Source: Flexivirga meconopsidis (GTDB lineage: Bacteria > Actinomycetota > Actinomycetes > Actinomycetales > Dermatophilaceae). From it: 64,000 bases of DNA. How positions within the stretch are numbered: position 1 is the first letter of the stretch; the number at the start of each line of letters is the position of its first letter. The stretch is from contig NZ_JAOBQJ010000006.1 of assembly GCF_026162425.1 (NCBI RefSeq), positions 62,001-126,000 on the forward strand, read 5' to 3'. This document shows, piece by piece, positions 12,843 to 22,442 of this stretch. The position numbers and the translations under genes were made by a program. Under the pieces are notes generated by a model that saw nothing but the letters and a program-made list of their open reading frames with translations, ran no database searches and had not been told where the DNA came from.

Positions 12843-14321
12843 GTGCCCGAACCGACTGACTCGCCGCATCCGGACCCCACCGACCAGCTGGTCACCCGCA
12901 GCCACACCCTGACGACCCCGTCGGGTGCGCTGCACTACACCAGCTCCTCCGGCACGGTGGTGCTGCGGGACGACAAGATCGACGACGGCGTGTGGCAAGG
13001 CCGCAAGCCGACCGCGCGCGTCGCGATCACGGCATACACCCTCGACAACGCCGAGCCGCACGACCGGCCGGTGACCTTCGCCTTCAACGGCGGACCGGGT
13101 AGTTCCAGCTTGTGGCTGCACCTGGGTCTGCTCGGGCCGCGACGGGTGGTGATGGGCGATGCCGGTGACCTGCTGCCGCCGCCCTACGACCTGACCGATA
13201 ACGCCGAAACCCTGCTGTCCGCAAGCGATCTGGTCTTCATCGACCCCGTCTCGACCGGGCAGTCGCGGGTCGTGGAGGGCGGCAAGCCGAAGGACTTCCA
13301 CGGCTTCACCGCCGACATCGAGTCGGTCGGCGAGGTGATCCGTCAGTGGGTGACCGCGCAAGGACGTTGGCTGTCGCCGAAGTTCATTGCCGGCGAGTCC
13401 TACGGCACCACCCGCGCGGCGGGGCTGGCGCAGCACCTGCAGACCGAGCACGCGATGTACCTCAACGGGCTCATGCTGATCAGCAGCGTCCTCAACTTCG
13501 GCACCGCCAACTTCGAGCACGGCAACGACCGCGCACACGTGCTCTACCTGCCGTTCTACGCCGCCACCGCGCATTACCACGGCAAGCACGGCGACCGACC
13601 CCTCGCCGAGGTGATCGCCGAGGCCGAGGCCTATGCCGACCGCGACTACCCGTGGGTGCTCGCCCGCGGCAACCGGCTCACCGAAACCGAACGCGCAGAA
13701 GCGGTTTCGACGATCGCCCGACTGACCGGCCTGACTGAGGACTACGTCGACCGGGCCGACCTGCGCATCGAGCACTGGCGCTACTTCGGTGAGCTCCTGC
13801 GCGACAACGGCACCACCGTCGGTCGCCTCGACTCACGCTTCACCGGCCTCGCGGCCAGCCGGATCGCCGAGTCGATGGATGCCGACCCGTCGATGGACGC
13901 GATCTCCGGCCCATATGCCGCAGCGTTCCAGCACTATCTGCACGCCGACCTCGGGGTGACCGACGGCGAGGTGTTCCGGGTCTTCGGCAAGGGCGTGAAC
14001 GAGGAGTGGAGCTTCAAGGAGTTCGAGAACTCCCCGGTCTACGTGATTGACAGACTCTCCCGCGCGATGCGCCAGAACCCTTCACTGGCAGTGCATTTCG
14101 CCTACGGCTACTACGACGGCGCGACGCCCTATTACTGCGCGCAGGACGACGTCGCACGCTTGGCCCCGGAGTTGCTGCCCCGCCTGGAGCACAAGTTCTA
14201 CGAGGCAGGCCACATGACCTATGTGCACCAGCCGAGCCGCGTGCAACAGAGCGCGGACCTCATCGACTTCGTCCGCCGCAACAGCGGCCGGTCCGATCAG
14301 GCCGGATCGGCCTCCGGCTGA
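12843..14321 (+). CDS. S10-family serine carboxypeptidase
   Basis: The 492-residue alpha/beta hydrolase matches peptidase family S10. The substrate-binding block FNGGPGSSSLWLHLGLLGPRR is near residue 80, the nucleophile Ser in GESYGTTRAAGLA near residue 185, the Asp in GYYDGATPYY and the His in AGHMTYVHQPS near the C-terminus. No signal peptide is apparent, so it is probably cytoplasmic, unlike fungal S10 enzymes. Its role is likely C-terminal trimming of peptides. The 3' end overlaps the convergent HAD gene by 25 bases. Confidence 0.88.
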   Translation: MPEPTDSPHPDPTDQLVTRSHTLTTPSGALHYTSSSGTVVLRDDKIDDGVWQGRKPTARVAITAYTLDNAEPHDRPVTFAFNGGPGSSSLWLHLGLLGPRRVVMGDAGDLLPPPYDLTDNAETLLSASDLVFIDPVSTGQSRVVEGGKPKDFHGFTADIESVGEVIRQWVTAQGRWLSPKFIAGESYGTTRAAGLAQHLQTEHAMYLNGLMLISSVLNFGTANFEHGNDRAHVLYLPFYAATAHYHGKHGDRPLAEVIAEAEAYADRDYPWVLARGNRLTETERAEAVSTIARLTGLTEDYVDRADLRIEHWRYFGELLRDNGTTVGRLDSRFTGLAASRIAESMDADPSMDAISGPYAAAFQHYLHADLGVTDGEVFRVFGKGVNEEWSFKEFENSPVYVIDRLSRAMRQNPSLAVHFAYGYYDGATPYYCAQDDVARLAPELLPRLEHKFYEAGHMTYVHQPSRVQQSADLIDFVRRNSGRSDQAGSASG

Positions 14322-15121
14322 CCGGATTTCGGCGCCAGCTCCCCCACGAGTGGCACGACGTCCGCGATGGAGTCGACGACCCGGGTCGGCACGAATGGGT
14401 GTCGCTCGACCTGCGCGGGCCGGGTCGATCCGCTCAGCACCAGGATCGTCCGCAGACCGGCCTCGAGCCCGCTGACGATGTCGGTGTCGATGCGGTCGCC
14501 GATCATCACCGTCGTCTCGGAATGGGCGTCGATCCGGTTGAGCGCGCTGCGCATCATCAACGGGTTGGGCTTGCCGACGTAGTAGGGCTCGACACCGGTC
14601 GCCTTGGTGATCAGCGCGGCGATCGCCCCGGTGGCGGGCAGCGATCCTTCGGCCGACGGCCCGGTGGCGTCCGGGTTGGTCGCGATGAACCGGGCACCGC
14701 CCTCGATCAGCCGGATCGCCCGGGTGATCGCCTCGAACGAGTAGGTGCGGGTCTCCCCCAGCACAACGTAGTCCGGGTCCCGCGAGGTCATGATGTAGCC
14801 GACGTCGTGCAGCGCGGTCGTCAGACCGGCCTCGCCCAGCACGTAGGCCGAGCCGTTGGGCCGCTGTTCGTCGAGGAACTGCGCGGTGGCCATGGCCGAG
14901 GTCCAGATCGCCTGCTCGGGCACGTCGATGCCGCTGGCCAGCAACCGGGCCCGCAGGTCGCGCGGGGTGTAGATCGAGTTGTTGGTCAGCACCAGAAAGC
15001 GCAGCTCGCGCTCTTGCAGCTGCTGCAAGAACTCCGCCGCTCCCGGGATGGCGTGCTCCTCGTGCACCAGCACGCCGTCCATGTCGGTCAGCCAGCAGTT
15101 GACCGGCCTGCGTTTCGTCAT
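14297..15121 (-). CDS. HAD superfamily class IIA phosphatase (NagD-like)
   Basis: The 274-residue protein has HAD motif I in LTDMDGVLVHEE (nucleophile Asp near residue 13), motif II in FLVLTNNS, and motifs III/IV in YYVGKPNPLMM and MIGDRIDTDIVSGLEAG. The IIA cap lies between motifs II and III, as in NagD, AraL and phosphoglycolate phosphatases. It dephosphorylates small sugar or nucleotide phosphates; the substrate is unknown. The ATG at 15121 gives MTKRRPVNCWLTDMDG. It lies downstream of the polysaccharide glycosyltransferases on the same strand and may or may not belong to that operon. Confidence 0.88.
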   Translation of the reverse strand: MTKRRPVNCWLTDMDGVLVHEEHAIPGAAEFLQQLQERELRFLVLTNNSIYTPRDLRARLLASGIDVPEQAIWTSAMATAQFLDEQRPNGSAYVLGEAGLTTALHDVGYIMTSRDPDYVVLGETRTYSFEAITRAIRLIEGGARFIATNPDATGPSAEGSLPATGAIAALITKATGVEPYYVGKPNPLMMRSALNRIDAHSETTVMIGDRIDTDIVSGLEAGLRTILVLSGSTRPAQVERHPFVPTRVVDSIADVVPLVGELAPKSGQPEADPA

Positions 15122-15147
15122 ACCCACATCTTCCACGACATGGCCGC

Positions 15148-16740
15148 TCAGCCGCGCGAGGACGGGCCGAGCTCGGCGACAAGAGCGTGCAGCCGGCGCT
15201 CGAAACGCTCCGGCGAGAACCGTTCGGCGTGCCGGCGGATGCGCTGCGCGTCCCAGTCGACGGTCCGGGCCCGCTCCACGGCGGCCGCGATCGCGGCCGG
15301 GGTCGGCTCGTCGAAGAACAGCCCGGTCTCCCCCTCGACCACCGTGTCCAGGTAACCGCGAGCGCGCAGCGCAACGGTCGGTGTGCCGAAGACCGCCGCC
15401 TCCACCGGGGTGAGTCCGAAGTCCTCCAGACTGGCCGCCACCAGCGCCCGGGCCGAGGAGTAGAGCCACCGCAACTGGGCGTCGTCGATGTCGGACAGCA
15501 GCCTGACATTCGGCGGCAGCAGCGCCTCGATCGCGGCCCGTTCGGGTCCGTTGCCGACGACCACGAGCGTGTGCGCAGTGCCGCGGAACGCCTCGACGAC
15601 CCGATCGACGTGCTTGTAGGGCATCAACCGTGACACCACCAGGAAGAAGTCGTCGGACTCGACCTCGGCGGGACGCTCGCGCGACCCACCCGCGTCGATG
15701 CCGTATGGCGGGAAGAGCACCTCGGCGTCCAGCCCGTAGATCGACCGCACTTCCTCCCGCACCGCCGAGGAATTGACGAGGTAACGATCCGCCCGCAGAG
15801 CGGCGCGCCGGTCCCAGCGCCGCAGCAGCGGCCGAAACGCCAGCAAGGACAAGCTCATTGGCGACCTGCCGGACGCGGCACCGAAATAGGCGTCGGTCTG
15901 GTAGAGCCACCGCGCCGGCGAGTGGCAGTAGACGATGCTGCGGCCGGAGGTGCGAAAGGCGTGCGCCCAGCCGCTGGTCGACAGCACCGCGACGTCGGCG
16001 TCGACCCGGGTCAGCGGCGCGATGAAGGGCAGGAAGGGTGAGGACCTGCGGTGGTGCTCACGGAACGTGCGCACCCGGTTGAGCAGACCCGCCCTGATCG
16101 GCAGCGACCCGAACCCGGGGAACGAACCGGAAGGCTCGTAGAGCATGGTGTGCACGCCCGCCCCGGGCAGGGCCTTCGCGATCGCGAGCACCACCCGCTC
16201 CGCGCCACCGCGCTGGGTGACGTAGTCGTGACCGACGGCTACCGGCGGGCGCGTGCGGCGAGCGGCGCTGCGCCATACCTCGGCCACGGTGGAGGCGGTG
16301 TCCTCGACCCGGAACGCGGTGCGCACGTAGGTGTACGCCAGCCGCGCCCTGCGGTCGGCGCCGCGGCGGTCGTCCAGCACCGCGACGACGGCGTCCGCCA
16401 GCGCCGCCACATTGCCGGGAGGGGTCAGCAGCGCGAGCGGCGCACCGGGTTCGGCGTCGCGGGGCATTGCGATCTCCAGCACCCCACCGGCCGCCGACGC
16501 AACGACGGGCACGCCTTGTGCCATCGCCTCGGTGACCACCTGCCCGAAGGGTTCGGGCACCGGCGAGGCATGCACGGCCACCGAGAAGTCCGCGAATTGC
16601 GTTGTCGGGTCTTCCAGTTCACCGGTGAGGATCACTCGGTCGGTCAAGCCGAGACGGGCGATCTCCGCGCGCAGGGTCGACGCGTAGGCCTCCTGACCGA
16701 ACTTCGCCGCGCCGACGATGCGCAACCGGGCGTCCGGTGC
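15148..16740 (-). CDS. Fused glycosyltransferase: C-terminal half of one GT4 joined in frame to a complete second GT4
   Basis: This frame first encodes the sugar-nucleotide half of a GT4 enzyme (PDARLRIVGAAKFGQEAY, then PEPFGQVVTEAMAQGVPVV with an EX7E motif). With no stop it continues into a full GT4 enzyme beginning VAVGHDYVTQRGGAERVVLA at about 16242. The second unit has VVSRLMPYKHVDRVVEAF, VVVGNGPE and its own EX7E in LEDFGLTPVEAAVFG. The N-terminal half of the first unit is in another reading frame (see 16644-17408). If the base loss at about 16740 is an artefact, the locus encodes one GT4-GT4 protein of roughly 750 residues. If real, the second unit could start at a GTG at 16287, though no good Shine-Dalgarno is visible there. 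Donor and acceptor sugars are unknown. Confidence 0.75.
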   Translation of the reverse strand, partial: APDARLRIVGAAKFGQEAYASTLRAEIARLGLTDRVILTGELEDPTTQFADFSVAVHASPVPEPFGQVVTEAMAQGVPVVASAAGGVLEIAMPRDAEPGAPLALLTPPGNVAALADAVVAVLDDRRGADRRARLAYTYVRTAFRVEDTASTVAEVWRSAARRTRPPVAVGHDYVTQRGGAERVVLAIAKALPGAGVHTMLYEPSGSFPGFGSLPIRAGLLNRVRTFREHHRRSSPFLPFIAPLTRVDADVAVLSTSGWAHAFRTSGRSIVYCHSPARWLYQTDAYFGAASGRSPMSLSLLAFRPLLRRWDRRAALRADRYLVNSSAVREEVRSIYGLDAEVLFPPYGIDAGGSRERPAEVESDDFFLVVSRLMPYKHVDRVVEAFRGTAHTLVVVGNGPERAAIEALLPPNVRLLSDIDDAQLRWLYSSARALVAASLEDFGLTPVEAAVFGTPTVALRARGYLDTVVEGETGLFFDEPTPAAIAAAVERARTVDWDAQRIRRHAERFSPERFERRLHALVAELGPSSRG

Positions 16741-17408
16741 GCGGCCAGCACCGAGGGCATCGCCCGCACCATCTGCAGCTGGCCCTTGGTCTCGCTCAGC
16801 CGGCCGACCATCCCGATCACCGGGTGCCCGGTCGGTTGCGGACGGGGGCGTGTGGCGATCTGCTCCGCGGTCAGGCCGGGGTGGGCGACAACGGCGTCGA
16901 CACCGGGCAGGGTCTTGGCAGCGGACGCGGAGTTGACGATCACCGAGGCCGGCGCGTGCCGGGCGAGCGCTCGGATCAACCGCACCGCATGCGCCGGCAG
17001 ATAGTCGGGTGCGATGCGGTCGTGCAGGTGCCAGACCAGCGGCACGCCGGCCAGCCGCGCGATCGGCACCGCCAGCAACGCCGTCTTGAGCGAGGTGCTG
17101 CAGGCCGCGTCGACGTCGAGCCGGGCCAGCAGACGAGCCACCCGCCGCACCGTCGGGACCGACCGGGCCGCGCCCACCACGGCACGCAGCGGGCCGACGC
17201 GACTGCGCTCGTGAGCGGTCACTCGCGGATCGGCCGGTATGACGTGCACCGGCCGCCCGTCGGCCCGCAACCGGTCGGCGATCGGCCCGTCCTGCAAGAC
17301 AACGCATTCGACCTCGACGTCGTCCGGCAGCGACCGCAGCATGCGCACGGTCCCGAGCTCCGCACCGCTGAGTTCGCTGGAGTGGAAGAGCAGCGCGACC
17401 CGGGTCAT
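16644..17408 (-). pseudogene. GT4 glycosyltransferase, N-terminal half, frame lost near 16740
   Basis: From the ATG at 17408 this reads MTRVALLFHSSELSGAELGT, a GT4 acceptor domain, through VWHLHDRIAPDYLP, NSASAAKTLPG and MVGRLSETKGQLQMVRAMPS. At residue 223 (bases 16742-16740) the sequence GCCGCG/CACCGG leaves the conserved frame; one base earlier the frame reads APDARLRIVG, exactly what the family needs next. One base appears missing. The remaining residues to the stop at 16644 are out of frame, and this product lacks its EX7E motif. The start overlaps the upstream GT2 gene by 4 bases, so the operon layout is intact. It is either a recent inactivation or a sequencing deletion. Confidence 0.8.
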
Positions 17409-18340
17409 GCCGCCCACCGCCTGGCCATCGACCGGAGCGGTGCCGGCGCCGCACCGAATCGGCCCCTCGCCCGGTCGGCGAGCGACCAGGCGACGACGGT
17501 GGCCGCCCGCGCCCCCTCGCGGACCCCCTGCTCGCGGGCCGCCGCACGCACGCCGGGCAGCACGTGCCGCCGGACGAACCGGTATGCCGTGCCCGGCCCG
17601 GCACCGCATCGCTCCCGCCCGAACAACAGGCCGTTGCGCGTGTAGTAGTAGGAGCCGAGGTATCTGCTCGGTCCGGTGAACGACGCGGACACCGCGTGCA
17701 ACAGCCGGGCGCGGGTGTCGACGACGAGCGGCACCCCCAGTGCGCCGGCCCGCAGGCTCCAGTCGGAGTCCTCGAAGTTGAGGAAGTAGCGCTCGTCGAA
17801 CAGACCGACCCGGCGCCAGGTGGACGCCGGTGCGGTGATGCAGCAGCCGGCCAGGATCGTCGTCGCGCGCACGCCGTCGGGGTCCGGCGCGGACAACTCG
17901 GCGGGGCGAAGGTGGCGCGCGAGCCCCGTCGCCGCATCGACGGTGCCGCCGCCGAACCACACGGTGTCCGGCGCGTCCAGATAACGCACCTCGGGCGACA
18001 CGACGGACCCGTCGGACGCCGTGCGCGCCAGTCGCGACATGGTGCCGGCCGGGGCGACGGTGTCGTTGTTCAGCACGGTGACGGTGTCCGCGCCGGCGGC
18101 GAGCGCCCGCCGGATGCCGACGTTCATGCCCCCGGCGAAGCCCAGGTTGACCGGTAGCTGCAGAACATCCACCGCCGGATGCGCCGCGCGCACCTCGGCG
18201 AGTGCCCCGTCATACGAGCCGTTGTCGATCACCAGCACGCGCAACCGGTCGGCGCGGCTGCCGTCGGCCATGAGCGAGTCGACGCAGCGGACCGTGTCGA
18301 CGCGGCCGTGGAACGACAACACCACGACGTGGTGGGCCAC
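17405..18340 (-). CDS. GT2-family glycosyltransferase (rhamnosyltransferase-like)
   Basis: The 311-residue GT-A protein has VLVIDNGSYDGA, LPVNLGFAGGMNVGIRRAL, a DXD-like LNNDTVAP and the acceptor-loop FLNFEDSDWSLRAGALG, the pattern of actinobacterial and WbbL-type rhamnosyltransferases. The C-terminal YTRNGLLFGRE segment is common in this subfamily. It probably adds a deoxyhexose from a nucleotide donor at the cytoplasmic face of the membrane. The GTG at 18340 is preceded by GGAGGTG, a strong ribosome site. Its stop overlaps the next glycosyltransferase start by 4 bases. Confidence 0.85.
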   Translation of the reverse strand: MAHHVVVLSFHGRVDTVRCVDSLMADGSRADRLRVLVIDNGSYDGALAEVRAAHPAVDVLQLPVNLGFAGGMNVGIRRALAAGADTVTVLNNDTVAPAGTMSRLARTASDGSVVSPEVRYLDAPDTVWFGGGTVDAATGLARHLRPAELSAPDPDGVRATTILAGCCITAPASTWRRVGLFDERYFLNFEDSDWSLRAGALGVPLVVDTRARLLHAVSASFTGPSRYLGSYYYTRNGLLFGRERCGAGPGTAYRFVRRHVLPGVRAAAREQGVREGARAATVVAWSLADRARGRFGAAPAPLRSMARRWAA

Positions 18341-18492
18341 CTACACCTCCCGCTGCGCCGCATTGCCGACAAATGGCGCCGGCAGTCCGCCGGCACATCC
18401 GACTACCGAGTATGACGAGCGACCAGGACGGATGGGCGAATGGGTGCCTTCCAGAACGGCGACAGGCAGGTTTTCGGGGACCGTATGACGGC

Positions 18493-19359
18493 TCAGCGAT
18501 CCTCGGGAGTCAGCAGCTGCGCCGGCACGACGACCGGCCGCAACCGGGGCCACAGGCCCTCGGCGAAGGGATGCAGGTCGCGAGTCACCCGCCACAGCAG
18601 CGGTGCCGGCAACCAGCGCACGGCGGTGTAGCGGCGCAATGCCCGGCTCGCGTGCCCGGAGCTGCGCACCTTGCGCCATACGACTGCGGGCGAGCGCGCC
18701 CAGGAGTTGTGCCAGATGGCCTGGTCGGCGCGCAGCGTCGTGCGCCGATGCTCACCGTCCACCGGCGGCCGGGCGATCTGCAGGGACTGCCGATCGCCGC
18801 TGACGACGAGGCGCAGGAACGGTCCGTCGACCCGGCGCGCCTCGACCGGTGTGGCGCCGGCCCTGATCAGGACCGGCCCCGGGTAGTCGTGGTGTACCCC
18901 GCCGTCACGGTTGGCCACGGCGAGCACCTTCCCGCCCGGCATCCGGCGGTAGAGCACCGCCATCGGCCATTCGACGGCATCGACGCCCAACTCCTCGGCG
19001 AGCGGCACGCAGTCCAGCAATGCCGCAGGATCGGGCAGCACTTCGTCGTTGTCGAGCTGCACCACCCAGTCGACATCCGTCAGTGCGTCCATCGCGGCCC
19101 GACGCTGCGCGGTGTCCGCCCGCAACGGGGCATCCGGGGTGGCCCAGCGCCCTGGCACGATGCGCAGCAGGCCGCGGTGATCGACCTCGCGGACGATCCG
19201 CAGGCACTCCTGCACCGGGATCGGCCGGCCGGTCCAGCCGAGTCCGTCGGTCGGCACCGGGACCACCAGGGCGTCCAGACGGTCGTAATAGCGAGTGAGG
19301 CTCGACCGGAGCCAGGTCGGGTCCCCTGGCAGGATGTATGCGCCGAGCTTGGTCGTCAC
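18493..19359 (-). CDS. Glycosyltransferase with DXD-like motif, surface polysaccharide locus
   Basis: The 288-residue protein begins MTTKLGAYILPGDPTWLRSS and has VQLDNDEVLPDP, a DXD-type metal/nucleotide-sugar site, near residue 95. It resembles GT2/GT92-like transferases for surface glycans; no close functional relative can be named from sequence. The start (GTG at 19359) was chosen because the frame upstream (to 19677) has no family-like sequence and overlaps the divergent flippase gene. About 150 bases separate it from the GT2 gene, with no promoter signature I trust. Confidence 0.65.
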   Translation of the reverse strand: MTTKLGAYILPGDPTWLRSSLTRYYDRLDALVVPVPTDGLGWTGRPIPVQECLRIVREVDHRGLLRIVPGRWATPDAPLRADTAQRRAAMDALTDVDWVVQLDNDEVLPDPAALLDCVPLAEELGVDAVEWPMAVLYRRMPGGKVLAVANRDGGVHHDYPGPVLIRAGATPVEARRVDGPFLRLVVSGDRQSLQIARPPVDGEHRRTTLRADQAIWHNSWARSPAVVWRKVRSSGHASRALRRYTAVRWLPAPLLWRVTRDLHPFAEGLWPRLRPVVVPAQLLTPEDR

Positions 19360-19419
19360 CCGCGTCAGTGTGGCATCCGGGCCGCTCCGTTCAGCCACCT
19401 CGACCCGCTTGGACACTCG

Positions 19420-20973
19420 ATGACCGGCCCCAGCGAACAGCCCCAGCTGGATGGGTCTGCGCTCCAGGCGCGGGCGATCGCGGGTGTCTCGTGGACGATC
19501 ATCGGGACGCTGGTGTCGCTCCCGGTGGTCGTCCTGGTCAACATCCTGCTGGCCCACGTCCTGGGCGTGCACGGTTATGGCCGGCTCGCCTACCTGACCG
19601 CCGCGCTGGAGGTCACCTTCGCGCTGGTCGACATCGGGGTGTCGGCCGCGTTGATCCAGTTCGGCGCACGAGCGCATGCCGCGGGCGACACCGCGCGGGT
19701 GCAGGAGCTGCTGTCGAGGACGCAGGGTTTCCGGCTGCTCGTGGTCGCGCCGCTGCTGACCGTCTTCGTGCTGGTGACGCTGTCGGTGGACGCGACGGCA
19801 ATGGTGCTCGCGGTGTTGCTGCTGGTGTGGGTGCCGACCTCGCTGGGCGGGCTCAACGACTGCCTCACCCTGGAGAACAAGGGTGCGGCCGAGGCCAAGC
19901 TGGTGCTGGGAGTCAACCTCACCGGCCAGACCGCCGTGGTGATCACGGCGCTTGCGACCCGCAGCCCGGACCCCACCTGGATCGCCCGGTTGTCGGTCGG
20001 CGCACTCATCCCGATCGCGGCGATCTTCCTGGTCGACCCGCGCTATCGCAAAGCGGTGATCCGACCGCGGGTCCCGACCGGTTTCCCGGCCGGCTTCTGG
20101 CGCTTCGCCCTCCCGACCGGTCTCGCCGGGTTGGTCGGTGGGTTGGTCATGTCGCGCAGTGAAGTGCTACTGCTGCAATGGCTTTCGACACCTACGGCCG
20201 TCGGGGTGTTCGCCCTGGCGATCGGCATCGCGGGTCAGCTTTACGCTCCGGCCGGCGCGCTCACCGGCCCGCTGGCCCCGGCGCTCGCGGGCCTGCACGC
20301 GGTGGCTCCCGACAAGCTGCCGCCGGCGTTTCTGCGCGCGGTGCGGGTCGCGGCGGTGTTCGGCACGCTGTCCTGCTTGTTGTTCGCGGTGCCGGTGGCG
20401 CTGCTCATGCCGCTGATCTACGGATCCGGCTTCGAGCAGGCCGCCCCGATCATGGTGGTCGCGGCGGTGCTCAACGCGATCACCATGCTGAGCGGACCGG
20501 TCTCGGCCTTCCTCTACGCGCGGCAGTCCGGCGTGCGCCTCGCGGCGTTGAGCGTGGCCGCACTGGTGGTCGATGTCGTGCTGGCGCTCGCGTTGATCCC
20601 GGTGTGGGACGCGTGGGGGGCGGTGCTCGCGCTGGCGGCGAGCAAGCTGACCCACCTGGTGCTGATGACCCGGCTGGAAGGGGCGAGCCTGCTGTTGCAA
20701 CCCGGCCAGGTCCTCGCCGCCGCCAGGTCGCTGCTGGTCGCGATCGTCGCGGTGCCCGCCTTGTGGTGGATCGCGAATCTGCTTGACACGCCACCGATCC
20801 CAACCGCGGCCATCGCCTGCGTGCTCGGCGTGATCGTCGGGCTCGGAGCGCTCCGGCCGCTGCGTGCCGGTCTGACTCCGGGCGACTCCGCCACGATGCT
20901 CGCGCACGTGCCCCGCGCCACGCGCCCCGTGGTTGCCCGAATCAATCGGTGGCTGGTGCACGCCGAGGGCTGA
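19420..20973 (+). CDS. Wzx-type oligosaccharide flippase (MVF/PST family)
   Basis: The 517-residue integral membrane protein has about 14 hydrophobic segments, starting with AIAGVSWTIIGTLVSLPVVVLVNILLAHVLG in pieces, and LTAALEVTFALVDIGVSAALIQFG typical of polysaccharide export flippases. It should move lipid-linked repeat units across the membrane for polymerisation by the Wzy-type protein at 26212. The ATG at 19420 follows the divergent glycosyltransferase start by 60 bases, so the two genes share a promoter region. The 3' end overlaps the convergent phosphatase gene by 32 bases. Confidence 0.88.
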   Translation: MTGPSEQPQLDGSALQARAIAGVSWTIIGTLVSLPVVVLVNILLAHVLGVHGYGRLAYLTAALEVTFALVDIGVSAALIQFGARAHAAGDTARVQELLSRTQGFRLLVVAPLLTVFVLVTLSVDATAMVLAVLLLVWVPTSLGGLNDCLTLENKGAAEAKLVLGVNLTGQTAVVITALATRSPDPTWIARLSVGALIPIAAIFLVDPRYRKAVIRPRVPTGFPAGFWRFALPTGLAGLVGGLVMSRSEVLLLQWLSTPTAVGVFALAIGIAGQLYAPAGALTGPLAPALAGLHAVAPDKLPPAFLRAVRVAAVFGTLSCLLFAVPVALLMPLIYGSGFEQAAPIMVVAAVLNAITMLSGPVSAFLYARQSGVRLAALSVAALVVDVVLALALIPVWDAWGAVLALAASKLTHLVLMTRLEGASLLLQPGQVLAAARSLLVAIVAVPALWWIANLLDTPPIPTAAIACVLGVIVGLGALRPLRAGLTPGDSATMLAHVPRATRPVVARINRWLVHAEG

Positions 20974-21529
20974 CCCGCGGCACGCGGCCACCCACGACCC
21001 GGTCGGCGATCACACCGACCGCGCCGCGGATCGCGGCGAAGGTCTGGTCATACCCGCCCTGGGTGCCACCGAACGGGTCGGCAATGTCGTCGCCGCCGGA
21101 CGCCCGGCGGTGGCTCTGCGCGTGGGCCGCAAGTGCCGCGACCCGCTCGGCGGGAGTGAGCCGCTGGTCCACCTCGGCGTCCGCGATGAGCCGGGCGAAC
21201 TCCCGCAATGTGAACGACCGGCGCACCGCCCCGGGCGCGAGGCGTACGGCGTAGCCGCGATGCTCCGCGGTCCCGGTCAGCACCAGGTCCGCGGCCGCGA
21301 CCGCCGGCCGGCGCAGTTGCACCGCCGCGTGCTCGGCATCCGCGCCGGCCTCCTCGACGAGGCGCCGCATCTGCGGCGTCATCGGTGCGCCGACGACCGC
21401 CGCGGTGCCGGCGCTACCCACGTCAATGCCGTATGACGAGAGCTGCGCGCGCAGCAGCGCCGCCGCGGCCGGCGACCGGCAGATGTTGCCGGTGCACACC
21501 ACCAGCACCCGCGCGGGAGTCGTCGTCAT
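20942..21529 (-). CDS. Low-molecular-weight protein-tyrosine phosphatase
   Basis: The 195-residue protein has the LMW-PTP P-loop VCTGNICRSP at residues 11-20 with the catalytic Cys and Arg, and a C-terminal DIADPFGGTQGGYD supplying the general-acid Asp-Pro. LMW phosphatases of this type (Wzb/CpsB-like) remove phosphate from the C-terminal tyrosine cluster of the chain-length kinase. That kinase is encoded 1.2 kb away at 22709-24121, so the two probably form one control switch. The ATG at 21529 gives MTTTPARVLVVCTGN. Confidence 0.9.
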   Translation of the reverse strand: MTTTPARVLVVCTGNICRSPAAAALLRAQLSSYGIDVGSAGTAAVVGAPMTPQMRRLVEEAGADAEHAAVQLRRPAVAAADLVLTGTAEHRGYAVRLAPGAVRRSFTLREFARLIADAEVDQRLTPAERVAALAAHAQSHRRASGGDDIADPFGGTQGGYDQTFAAIRGAVGVIADRVVGGRVPRVSPRRAPATD

Positions 21530-21590
21530 CACCGAAAGGCTCCTCGATCGGACCAGCCCGCCCGAACGGGCAGCGACATACGATGCTGCC

Positions 21591-22442
21591 ATGACGCAGC
21601 ACATCGTGCCCATGTGCGTCGTGGTGGAGCTGGGCCATGCAGCGGCTCAGCGCGTTGCCGACCTGGCCGAGGTGCGGGTGCTGCATCTGAAGGGACCGGC
21701 GACCGACCGCCGGCTCTGGCATGAGGGCCGGCCCCGGATCTCGACCGACGCCGACGTGCTCGTCGACCCCGACCGGGTGCGGCATTACATGGACGCGCTG
21801 CAGCAGGCGGGCTGGCGACAGGAGACCGACTTCGCGCACGGGTCCTCCTTCGAGCACGCCGCGACCCTGCGGCACGACGTGTGGGGTTACCTCGACGTGC
21901 ACCGCCATTGGCCGGGGTTCGGCGACGATGCGAGCGAGGTCTTCGACCTGCTCTGGACCGCCCGGCAGCGACAATCGATCGGCGGCCGGCGGTGTGCGAC
22001 CCCGGGCCTGCTCGACCAGCGAATCATCCTCAGCATCAACGCAGTTCGCGACCGGTGCGCCCCAGACCACCCCGACCTGACCCAGGCCTGGGCCGACGCG
22101 TCGGCACAGTTGCGCAGTGCGCTGCTCGCGCGGGTTGCCCAGCTCGATGCCAGTGTGGCGTTCGCGCTGGTGACCGGCGACTTCGAGCGCTACCCACGCG
22201 ACGGACAGCACGCGATCTGGCGGGTCGCCGCGTATGGCGGCAGCCGCCGTGCGGAATGGGCCGCCCGTGTCCGCGCCGCGCCCGACCTGCGGACCGGTGC
22301 GCGCACCGCGGTGCGCGCACTGCTGGTCAACCCGCAGAACCTGCAGGTGCGGCTCGGTCGGGCACCCAGCCGGGGTGACCTCGCGCGCGACTTCGTCGGG
22401 CGATTCGCCAGGGCGGTCCGCGAGGAGCTGCGGCCCCGATGA
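21591..22442 (+). CDS. Nucleotidyltransferase family protein (PF14907-like) in polysaccharide locus
   Basis: The 283-residue protein carries LKGPATDRRLWHEGRPRISTDADVLVDPDR, the core of an uncharacterised nucleotidyltransferase family, with an acidic STDADVLV metal-site candidate. Members occur beside PqqD-like peptides and HprK-related kinases in so-called HPr-rel-A systems, and a member modifies phosphorylated lasso peptides in some Firmicutes. Here it overlaps the PqqD-like gene by 4 bases. No HprK-like kinase is visible in the window. The target is unknown: a carrier peptide or a glycan intermediate are both possible. Confidence 0.75.
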   Translation: MTQHIVPMCVVVELGHAAAQRVADLAEVRVLHLKGPATDRRLWHEGRPRISTDADVLVDPDRVRHYMDALQQAGWRQETDFAHGSSFEHAATLRHDVWGYLDVHRHWPGFGDDASEVFDLLWTARQRQSIGGRRCATPGLLDQRIILSINAVRDRCAPDHPDLTQAWADASAQLRSALLARVAQLDASVAFALVTGDFERYPRDGQHAIWRVAAYGGSRRAEWAARVRAAPDLRTGARTAVRALLVNPQNLQVRLGRAPSRGDLARDFVGRFARAVREELRPR

